Assembly (NCBI GenBank): GCA_031271555.1
Contig: JAISVN010000018.1
Coordinates: 1-5,248, forward strand
Length of the DNA stretch: 5,248 bases
Direction of reading: 5' to 3'
Origin: Candidatus Methanoplasma sp.
GTDB taxonomy: Archaea > Thermoplasmatota > Thermoplasmata > Methanomassiliicoccales > Methanomethylophilaceae
Within the stretch, counting starts at the first letter, position 1. Every line of letters begins with the position of its first letter. The notes below the pieces were generated by a model. It saw nothing but the letters and a program-made list of their open reading frames with translations, was not told where the DNA came from and made no database searches. Below, piece after piece: positions 1-5,248 of the stretch. The position numbers were made by a program, and so were the translations under genes.

Positions 1-627
1 GAAGTCGTATATGATCGGGTGGGTCTTCATCTGGCATCTGTCCAGGCCTCCTCTGGACCACGCCTCCATTTTGAGGTTTTTTGAATCATCATCGTATGTT
101 GCGATGTAACCCATGGTGCTGTTCGTAAGAGTGACGCTCTCTTCAAGCGCATAGTTGAGGATCTCTCGGAATTCCTTTTCACGCATCATGACGAGGTTCA
201 TCAGGGCCTTCATCCTCTTTTCATTCAGAATGCGGTCCAGTTCAAGTCTCCGCCTCTCGGCGCACAACACTCTCTTCGAAGACAGATCCATGTAGAAGTT
301 TGTTACATTCTCTCTGCTGAGATAGTAATCCATCCTGAGCTCGAATGCCCTTATGGCCACATTCCCGTCTGCTTTATTCGTCATTATTATGAACGGCCGC
401 AGATCGTTCATGCGGGTCAGGTCGTTGAACACGGATATGGCGTCGATGGCGGGCGGATTGTGGTCGCATATGACAACGTCTATGTAATTGGCGGTATTGA
501 GCCTGTCCTTTATCTCGGACGTGTCTTCCAGGGTCTCTACCGATATGCTGCTGTTTACGTTGGTTATAAACCGTTTTGCGTTCGACAGCAAAGCAGAATC
601 GCTGCTTATTACCAGTACCTTATACAT
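1..627 (-). CDS. Receiver-like (REC) + GAF domain signalling protein, C-terminus cut by window edge
   Basis: The first 209 residues are visible, reading from ATG at 627 to the left edge with no stop. Residues 1-115 resemble a response-regulator receiver domain: a hydrophobic first strand (YKVLVI), a putative phospho-acceptor Asp55 in VVICDHNPP, a switch Thr83 in FIIMTN, and DYYLSR near 100-105. The fold looks intact, but the usual acidic pair after strand 1 is Ser8-Ser9, with only Asp10 acidic, and the usual Lys of the DYLxKP motif is aligned with Arg105. Residues 113-155 are charged and helical, probably a coiled-coil linker. From about 155 a GAF domain begins (ALEESVTLTNSTMGYIATYD, then MEAWS at 187-191), of the type found in methanogen sensor proteins. 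In such proteins a histidine kinase or further PAS/GAF domain often follows, but none can be seen here. The role is inferred to be cytoplasmic signal sensing; the ligand is unknown. The ATG start is supported by a TATA-like element 25-30 bp upstream. Confidence 0.82.
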   Translation of the reverse strand, partial: MYKVLVISSDSALLSNAKRFITNVNSSISVETLEDTSEIKDRLNTANYIDVVICDHNPPAIDAISVFNDLTRMNDLRPFIIMTNKADGNVAIRAFELRMDYYLSRENVTNFYMDLSSKRVLCAERRRLELDRILNEKRMKALMNLVMMREKEFREILNYALEESVTLTNSTMGYIATYDDDSKNLKMEAWSRGGLDRCQMKTHPIIYDF

Positions 628-673
628 GTGCGCTGTTAGTATGGCATGTACGGTTAAAACACATTCGCACATG
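625..673. repeat. 8-bp perfect inverted repeat flanking the receiver-gene promoter
   Basis: CATGTGCG at 625-632 and CGCACATG at 666-673 are exact reverse complements separated by 33 bp. The left arm contains the start codon of the receiver-GAF gene, and the TATA-like element lies in the spacer. Two half-sites around a promoter suggest a regulator-binding arrangement, but an 8-bp match in a window this size can arise by chance. Confidence 0.3.
649..660 (-). promoter_or_regulatory. Candidate TATA-like promoter element for the receiver-GAF gene
   Basis: Read on the minus strand, this stretch contains GTTTTAACCG, centred about 29 bp before the ATG at 627. That is the usual archaeal distance from TATA box to transcription start, so the transcript would be leaderless or nearly so. 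No Shine-Dalgarno sequence lies before the ATG, which fits. The match to a TATA consensus is weak, and co-transcription from the DUF454 gene upstream is also possible. Confidence 0.35.
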
Positions 674-684
674 CAGCAACAGGG

Positions 685-1074
685 TCATGCGGTCTGATCC
701 GATCCATGCCTGGTTTTAAGCAACAGGATATGGGCGGTGACCGCCAGGCCCACTGCCAACAGGATCAAAAGGACAAGCATCCTTTCCTGCATGAAGTACC
801 CGGACACCGCAAGCATTATCCACAGGAAGATGACCATGCGCACTTTCTTTGCTCCGGATACGCCGGCGCCGGTCCTGTAGTTCTCAATGTATTCTCCGAA
901 GAACCGGTTATGCTCCAGCCACTCTTTTGCCCGCGGGCTGCTTGATGCAAAGCATATCGCCGCAGCTATAAGGAATGGCGTGGTGGGGATTATAGGAAGC
1001 ACGATCCCCACTGCCCCGAATGCGACCAGTACGTAACCGCTCAGCAACAGAGCGGTCCTCTTCAGAGAGCTCAC
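685..1074 (-). CDS. DUF454 (YbaN-type) small integral membrane protein
   Basis: This complete 129-residue protein has the hallmark DUF454 core LPIIPTTPFLIAAAICFA at residues 26-43, followed by SSSPRAKEWL (44-53), FFGEYIENYR (58-67) and a GAKKVRM loop. Predicted membrane segments lie near 7-28, 31-45, 79-94 and 98-118, ending in a short charged tail. Length and motif order match the YbaN family, whose biochemical function is not established. The start is taken as GTG at 1074: an in-frame TAA lies two codons upstream (1080-1078), so no earlier start is possible, and the family usually begins about this far before the LPxxPTTPF motif. An ATG at 1078 is in another frame. The gene ends 57 bp before the receiver-GAF gene on the same strand, so the two may share a transcript. 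Confidence 0.9.
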   Translation of the reverse strand: MSSLKRTALLLSGYVLVAFGAVGIVLPIIPTTPFLIAAAICFASSSPRAKEWLEHNRFFGEYIENYRTGAGVSGAKKVRMVIFLWIMLAVSGYFMQERMLVLLILLAVGLAVTAHILLLKTRHGSDQTA

Positions 1075-1095
1075 GCATTACGGAGCAATTTTCTG

Positions 1096-1108
1096 CTATC
1101 TATATGTA
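1096..1108 (-). promoter_or_regulatory. Candidate TATA box for the DUF454 gene
   Basis: On the minus strand this reads ATACATATAGATA, centred some 27 bp before the GTG start. This spacing predicts transcription starting at or within a few bases of the start codon. No Shine-Dalgarno sequence is seen between the box and the start codon, which supports a leaderless message. Confidence 0.45.
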
Positions 1109-1159
1109 TCCATAGTCCTATCGCGCCGTTTCGCCAAAGGGCATCCGTTCTTTGTCAGA

Positions 1160-1244
1160 CTGTTGCAAAATACCATCCGCGGAAAGCATAAGCGGGCCGG
1201 CATATCTGTTTCATCCTATTGTTGTAAAATACCTGCCCGCGCGG
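1160..1244 (+). repeat. Direct repeat pair in the divergent intergenic region
   Basis: TGTTGCAAAATACC at 1161-1174 recurs as TGTTGTAAAATACC at 1220-1233, 13 of 14 bases identical. In both copies it is followed by a GC-rich segment ending in GCGGA (1179-1183 and 1240-1244), with a 2-3 base length difference between. The copies start 59 bp apart, between the divergently transcribed DUF454 gene and the small cysteine-protein gene. They could be two binding sites for one regulator, or two promoter elements whose AAAATA acts as TATA box. Which gene they serve is not clear. Confidence 0.5.
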
Positions 1245-1262
1245 ATCATGATCTTTGTCGAA

Positions 1263-1272
1263 TATCATATAC
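1263..1272 (+). promoter_or_regulatory. Weak TATA-like element upstream of the small cysteine-protein gene
   Basis: TATCATATAC lies about 35 bp before the ATG at 1304. Transcription starting 25-27 bp downstream would give a leader of roughly 10 bases to that ATG, or about 30 to the ATGs at 1325/1328. No convincing Shine-Dalgarno sequence precedes any of the three. The AAAATA segments of the upstream repeats are alternative promoter elements. Confidence 0.25.
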
Positions 1273-1303
1273 CGACCACAGTAGCCAGACAGAACATTTT
1301 AAG

Positions 1304-1669
1304 ATGCTCGAACGCAATCTGCGGATGATGCCATCAACAGTCATAGTTAACATGAACACCTGCAACAAGTCCCATAAGATCACGGTAAGTATGAGAGACG
1401 ATGGGGACATGGACGTAGATATAAAGACGGACTGCAAAAATGTTCAGGAATACGCCAACCGCCTCAAAAAGATAACAATGGCGGACATGTCAGACAGGCA
1501 TGGAAGCAAGATATTGGATCCGGACGTGTCCGCATCGTTGTCTGCGACCTGCCTTGTGCAGATCGGAGTCATGGATGCCGCATGGATAGAGACCGGAATG
1601 CTGTCGGGAAGCCTGTGCAAGAAAGTCCGTCAGAATGAGATAATCCTCGACAGGTACGATTCTGAGTGA
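1304..1669 (+). CDS. Small four-cysteine protein, possibly DUF6951-like; function unknown
   Basis: From ATG 1304 this gives 121 residues, soluble and without signal peptide or membrane segment. Cysteines are at 20, 44, 83 and 105. The pattern is a short strand with an early Cys (VIVNMNTC), a repeat of charged strands (KITVSMRDDGDMDVDIKTDC), a helix (VQEYANRLKKI), then a C-terminal Cys-containing helix region (SATCLVQIGVMDAAWIETGM). This order recalls a small cysteine-containing family of methanogens that I remember as DUF6951; the match is from memory and tentative. The cysteines suggest metal or thiol chemistry, but no known cluster-binding spacing is present. The open frame extends back to ATG 1163, but 1163-1303 carries the direct repeats and promoter-like sequence and gives an unlikely peptide, so a later start is preferred. 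ATGs at 1325 and 1328 are equally possible starts and would sit just before the conserved-looking strand. Confidence 0.7.
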   Translation: MLERNLRMMPSTVIVNMNTCNKSHKITVSMRDDGDMDVDIKTDCKNVQEYANRLKKITMADMSDRHGSKILDPDVSASLSATCLVQIGVMDAAWIETGMLSGSLCKKVRQNEIILDRYDSE

Positions 1670-1732
1670 CCGACGTCTTCGAATTCAGCCGGAATCCGAG
1701 ATTAAAAAAACGTCTCCAGCAATCTTAAACAG

Positions 1733-1743
1733 GCTGATTCAGC
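1733..1743. repeat. Short palindrome in the intergenic region before lhr
   Basis: GCTGATTCAGC has 5-bp arms around a single central base. It is too tight to form an RNA hairpin, so if it means anything it is a protein-binding site. ATTCAGC also occurs at 1683-1689. The remainder of 1670-1775 shows no coding potential and no other clear signal apart from a run of seven As at 1704-1710. Confidence 0.2.
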
Positions 1744-1775
1744 AAACTCAAACCCAAAATTTCCGCGGGTCCGGT

Positions 1776-1788
1776 TAACATTTTTTTT
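1776..1788 (+). terminator. Oligo-T archaeal terminator after the small cysteine-protein gene
   Basis: A run of eight Ts occupies 1781-1788, about 112 bp after the stop codon of the preceding gene and about 50 bp before lhr. Archaeal RNA polymerase terminates at such T tracts without needing a stem-loop. No strong stem precedes it, only a small CCGCGG palindrome at 1763-1768. It would separate the two plus-strand transcripts. Confidence 0.5.
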
Positions 1789-1806
1789 GTACGTACAGAT
1801 TAATCT
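1788..1806. promoter_or_regulatory. Two abutting 10-bp perfect palindromes upstream of lhr, candidate operator
   Basis: TGTACGTACA (1788-1797) and AGATTAATCT (1797-1806) are each perfect palindromes and share one base. They lie directly between the oligo-T tract and the TATA-like element of the helicase gene, and the second runs into that element. A dimeric regulator bound here would cover the BRE/TATA region and could block TBP/TFB binding. The AGATT/AATCT half-sites also occur as a spaced inverted pair at 1699-1703 and 1721-1725. Confidence 0.4.
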
Positions 1807-1813
1807 AAATATC
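1804..1813 (+). promoter_or_regulatory. Candidate TATA box of the lhr helicase gene
   Basis: TCTAAATATC is centred about 30 bp before the ATG at 1839. Starting 25-27 bp downstream of the box, the transcript would begin only a few bases before the start codon. The bases just before the ATG (GCTAAAAGATTC) contain no Shine-Dalgarno sequence, in line with a leaderless or very short leader. Confidence 0.5.
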
Positions 1814-1838
1814 AGCTTATTGTAACGCTAAAAGATTC

Positions 1839-4800
1839 ATGATGAGGACACTGGAAAGGGTTGATAGAGCATATTCAACGGAAGAGGTCATGAGCCTGAT
1901 GGAGCCACTGATCTCCACATGGTTCAACGAGAGATTCGAGAGACTGACCGAACCGCAGGCCAAGGCCATACCCGTCATACATCAGAGAAAGAACGTGTTG
2001 GTGTCCTCCCCGACCGGCTCCGGAAAGACGCTTACCGCTTTTACAAGCATAATAAACGAGCTGACGAAATATGCCTCGGAAGGAAAACTCGAGGAAAGGA
2101 TATACTGCATCTACATTTCTCCGCTCAAGGCGCTTGCCAATGACATAAACAGGAATCTGAACACTCCTCTTGCAGAGATGAGGGAGGTAGCCGCCGCACA
2201 CGGCATGAACATACCGGACATCAAGGTCGCCGTGAGATCGGGGGATACACCGCAGAACGAAAGGCAGAAGATGGTAAGACATCCTCCCCACATACTCATA
2301 ACGACGCCGGAATCCATGGCGCTTATGCTGGCCGCACCGAAGTTCAAAGAGAACCTGAAGAAAGTGGAATGGGTGATACTCGATGAGATCCACGACATCT
2401 GCGATTCGAAGAGGGGGGCCTTCCTGTCCCTTACTCTGGAGCGTCTCAGGGAGCACTGCGAGACCGATTTCACAAGGATCGGGCTGTCTGCCACCCTTGC
2501 CCCGATCGAAGCGATAGCCGGTTATCTTGTAGGGTGCGGTCCCGACGGCAATCAAAGGGATGTCACGCTGATCGAATCCGGTTCCAAGAAAGAACTGGAC
2601 CTTAAGGTCATATGCCCAACAGAGGACATGACCGCTTTGTCCTCGGACATTGTGAACTCAATGATGTACGATACTTTGAAAGAACTGATCGATGAGCATG
2701 AGACGACTCTCGTGTTCACAAATACGAGGTCAGGTGCAGAGAGTGTCGTCTATAAATTGAAGGAAAGGGGACTCGAGAGCATAGAGGTCCACCACAGTTC
2801 CCTGAGCAGAGAGATCCGGCTCGGGGTGGAAGAGAGGCTGAAAAAGGGTGAGGTCAAATGCGTGGTCTCATCCACATCGCTTGAACTAGGAATAGACATA
2901 GGTTCGGTGGATCTTGTGTGTCAGATAGGGTCTCCCAAATCGGTCGCCAAAGGCCTGCAGAGGATCGGAAGGAGCGGACACAGCTTCGGAAAGGTGGCGA
3001 AGGGCAGGCTCATAGTGTTCGATCCGGACGACCTGGTCGAATGCGCGGTCATGTGCCGTGCAGCACACAGGTCCGATGTGGACCGCGTAGGCATACCGGA
3101 GAATTGCCTGGATGTGCTCTCTCAGACCGTCGTCGGCATGAGCCTGGACCAAAGATGGGATGTAGATGCCGCCTATGAACTTGTAAGATCCTCATTTTGT
3201 TACAGAAATCTCTCCAAGAACAGTTTCATCGATGTCCTCAGATACCTGGGCAGCAAGGATGAGCACGAAGGGGTGTATTCCAAGATCTGGTATGACGAGG
3301 ATGAGAACCAATTCGGAAAGAAGAAAGGTGCCAGGATGATCTACCTGATGAACCTCGGCACTATACCGGAAGAGGCCAACTACAGGGTGGTGACGAACCA
3401 CGGCACCACGGCGGGAGAACTCTCGGAGAAGTTCGTCGAAAGGCTTGCGCCCAGAGACGTGTTCGTGCTTGGAGGGAGGTCCCTCGAGTTCGTAAGGTCG
3501 AAAGGCATGGTCGCACACGTCAAGGAAGCTACAGGAAAGAAGCCCACCGTTCCGTCATGGGCGGGCGAGATGCTGCCGAGGAGTTTCGACCTGTCCATGG
3601 ATGTCGCCGTGTTCAGGAAAGAGATGTCAGACCTCCTGGACGAGGACCCGGCCGATCTCATAGAAAGGCTGAGCGATGAGTTCGACATAGATGAGGGATC
3701 AGCCAGAAGCCTGATATCGTATTTCAGGGAGCAGAAGGCGATCACAGGCAGGATACCGGACGTCGACAGGCTGGTCATCGAAGAGTACATCGACCCGTCC
3801 GGCAATCAGAGGATAATATTCCATTTCCCCTTCGGCAGAAGGGTGAACGATGCGCTTTCCAGAGGTTATGCGTACAGACTGTCGAACATGATAGGGTCGA
3901 ACGTATCCGTCACCATGTCGGACGACAGCTTCATGATAGGCACCCCTAGGAAGATAGACATAGAGCAGATACCGAGGATGCTGACCTCAAGGGACCTGGA
4001 TTCCATATTGAGGAAAGCGATAAAGGACTCCGAGATCTTCAAACTCAGATTCAGGCACACCGCGGCCCGCAGTTTCATGATACTCAGGAACTATCTCGGC
4101 CGCCCCATATCGGTCAACAGGCAGCAGGTCAGATCGTCATACCTGCTGGATATGCTGGGGAACATGGAGAACGTCCCGGTGATCCAAGAGACCTACAGAG
4201 AGGTGCTCGAGGATGATATGGACATAAAGAACGCCGTTGAAGTGCTAGAGATGATAGAGAATGGGAAAATGGGCGTCGAAGTGTTCCAATTCACGGGTAC
4301 TCCGTCCCCGTTCGCCCACTCCATAATCCTGTCCGGATTCTCGGACATAGTGCTGATGGAGGACAGATCGGAACTCCTGAAGGAACTGCACCGCAAGGTA
4401 CTGCACAGGGCGCTCGGGGACTCGGTAAAGGATTTCGAGTTCGACGAGGACAGCGTTATCCCGTATTTCAGGCAGAAGATCGGGCGCGTCTCCTCCAAGG
4501 ATGACATAGTGCCTCTGCTCATGAGGACGGGCCCCCTCCAGGCGATAAGGGAAAGAGGCCGCAACATCTACTCTTACTGCGATGAGGACAAGAAAACGGT
4601 CGACGAATGGGTCAGGGAGCTTTTGAAGGAAGGAGCGATCGGGACCGTGTTCATGGACGAGCCGCACATAATGGTTAAGAGCGAGGTCCCGGCATACGCC
4701 GCAGCCACGGCGAAAGAGCGCGAGCTGAACGAGACGGACACCAAAGTATACGAACACACCAAAGAGAGATCGGCCCTCAGCGATATAACCGCGGAACTGG

Positions 4801-5248
4801 AGATAAGCGAGGATGTGACATTCAGATCGATGAGGAAGCTTGAATCCATGTACCTCGTCACCAGGTCCGATATAACGGCCAACAACAAATGGTATTTCTC
4901 AAAAACGGAATGCCCGAAACTTGACAAGAACAAATGCTTGGATGAGATCGTCCTCAGGCATCTGGAATGTTTCGCCCCCTCAACAGTTCCAGAAGTCGCA
5001 TTCTCACTTTCCATAACCGAGAAGGAGGCCCAGAGCGCACTCGACTCCCTGGTCGGCAGCGGCGACGTTGTCAAAGGGCAGTTCCTGATATCAGAGAACC
5101 CTCAGTACATGAGGACGCTGGACCGCATGAGATTGAGGGCAGGGAAAGAGAACATCTACGACTTCGACACGGTCGAAGAATACAGAAGGTCGAAGGGAGA
5201 GCATTTCGGTTCCATCGAGGAATACTTCAAGTTCTATGGTTCGGCAGG
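1839..5248 (+). CDS. lhr: Lhr-family superfamily 2 ATP-dependent helicase, C-terminus cut by window edge
   Basis: The frame is open from ATG 1839 to the edge (1136 complete codons). The helicase core has Q-motif region LTEPQAKAIPVI (36-47), Walker A PTGSGKT (58-64), Ia SPLKAL (94-99), Ib TTPES (155-159), Walker B DEIH (182-185), SAT (217-219), motif IV LVFTNTR (291-297), motif V STSLELGIDI (345-354) and motif VI QRIGRSGH (374-381). All catalytic residues are present. A winged-helix region follows (about 405-500), then the Lhr signature GTIPEEANYRVV (507-518), FVLGGRSLEFV (542-552) and VPSWAGE (571-577). A DEAD/H-associated domain follows, with FPFGRRVNDALSR (663-675) and FRHTAARSFMILRNYL (738-753). 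Residues 960-1085 look like further winged-helix or HTH units. Known Lhr proteins are ATP-driven 3'-5' single-strand translocases unwinding DNA or RNA:DNA hybrids, implicated in repair. ATG 1842 is an alternative start. Assignment to aLhr1 or aLhr2 is not attempted. Confidence 0.95.
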   Translation, partial: MMRTLERVDRAYSTEEVMSLMEPLISTWFNERFERLTEPQAKAIPVIHQRKNVLVSSPTGSGKTLTAFTSIINELTKYASEGKLEERIYCIYISPLKALANDINRNLNTPLAEMREVAAAHGMNIPDIKVAVRSGDTPQNERQKMVRHPPHILITTPESMALMLAAPKFKENLKKVEWVILDEIHDICDSKRGAFLSLTLERLREHCETDFTRIGLSATLAPIEAIAGYLVGCGPDGNQRDVTLIESGSKKELDLKVICPTEDMTALSSDIVNSMMYDTLKELIDEHETTLVFTNTRSGAESVVYKLKERGLESIEVHHSSLSREIRLGVEERLKKGEVKCVVSSTSLELGIDIGSVDLVCQIGSPKSVAKGLQRIGRSGHSFGKVAKGRLIVFDPDDLVECAVMCRAAHRSDVDRVGIPENCLDVLSQTVVGMSLDQRWDVDAAYELVRSSFCYRNLSKNSFIDVLRYLGSKDEHEGVYSKIWYDEDENQFGKKKGARMIYLMNLGTIPEEANYRVVTNHGTTAGELSEKFVERLAPRDVFVLGGRSLEFVRSKGMVAHVKEATGKKPTVPSWAGEMLPRSFDLSMDVAVFRKEMSDLLDEDPADLIERLSDEFDIDEGSARSLISYFREQKAITGRIPDVDRLVIEEYIDPSGNQRIIFHFPFGRRVNDALSRGYAYRLSNMIGSNVSVTMSDDSFMIGTPRKIDIEQIPRMLTSRDLDSILRKAIKDSEIFKLRFRHTAARSFMILRNYLGRPISVNRQQVRSSYLLDMLGNMENVPVIQETYREVLEDDMDIKNAVEVLEMIENGKMGVEVFQFTGTPSPFAHSIILSGFSDIVLMEDRSELLKELHRKVLHRALGDSVKDFEFDEDSVIPYFRQKIGRVSSKDDIVPLLMRTGPLQAIRERGRNIYSYCDEDKKTVDEWVRELLKEGAIGTVFMDEPHIMVKSEVPAYAAATAKERELNETDTKVYEHTKERSALSDITAELEISEDVTFRSMRKLESMYLVTRSDITANNKWYFSKTECPKLDKNKCLDEIVLRHLECFAPSTVPEVAFSLSITEKEAQSALDSLVGSGDVVKGQFLISENPQYMRTLDRMRLRAGKENIYDFDTVEEYRRSKGEHFGSIEEYFKFYGSA

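Noticed and set aside
488..697. 69-codon plus-strand open frame
   Set aside because: It lies opposite the receiver-GAF gene and the DUF454 C-terminus, has no recognisable domain, and the minus-strand proteins are clearly real.
910..1078. Short minus-strand frame from the ATG at 1078 (about 56 codons)
   Set aside because: It overlaps the DUF454 gene in another frame and yields an Arg/Ser/Gly/Pro-rich peptide with no known features.
1163..1303. N-terminal 47-residue extension of the small cysteine protein from ATG 1163
   Set aside because: It overlaps the duplicated intergenic motif and promoter-like sequence, and its peptide has no recognisable structure. The domain begins after the later ATGs.
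1704..1710. Run of seven As as an oligo-T terminator on the minus strand
   Set aside because: No minus-strand gene ends here; the flanking genes on both sides are on the plus strand.
1761..1790. Stem-loop (bacterial-style) terminator before the T tract
   Set aside because: Only a 6-bp CCGCGG palindrome is present, with no loop and no placement next to the Ts. The T tract alone is the better explanation.
4245..4757. 170-codon minus-strand open frame, with others of similar kind opposite the helicase
   Set aside because: All lie antisense to a helicase frame with every family motif in place. Their peptides have biased, low-information composition as expected of shadow frames.

Overview
The window most likely comes from a methanogenic archaeon of the Thermoplasmata, and Methanomassiliicoccales / Methanomethylophilaceae is the best guess. 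The assignment is inferred from protein character. The window holds an archaeal-type Lhr helicase, a receiver-GAF signalling protein of the kind common in methanogens, and a small cysteine-containing protein resembling a methanogen family. Codon use favours ATA for Ile and AGG/AGA for Arg. AT-rich TATA-like boxes sit about 25-30 bp before the start codons, without clear Shine-Dalgarno sequences.

Layout. Positions 1-627 (minus) hold the first 209 codons of a degenerate receiver domain followed by a linker helix and a GAF domain; the rest lies beyond the left edge. Positions 685-1074 (minus) encode a complete 129-residue DUF454/YbaN-type membrane protein starting at GTG. It lies 57 bp upstream of the receiver gene on the same strand. 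Positions 1075-1303 are a divergent intergenic region with a nearly perfect 14-bp direct repeat and TATA-like elements. Positions 1304-1669 (plus) encode a small soluble protein with four cysteines, tentatively DUF6951-like. Positions 1670-1838 carry an oligo-T terminator followed by two abutting perfect palindromes and a TATA-like box. From 1839 to the right edge (plus) runs a large superfamily 2 helicase of the Lhr family, with at least 1136 residues and its C-terminus cut off.

The genes do not form an obvious single pathway. The two minus-strand genes may share a transcript. The small cysteine protein and lhr point the same way but appear to have separate transcription signals. No mobile element, CRISPR array, tRNA or rRNA was seen. 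The points most worth following are the degenerate receiver, the duplicated motif in the divergent region, the paired palindromes at the lhr promoter, and the C-terminal extension of the helicase.
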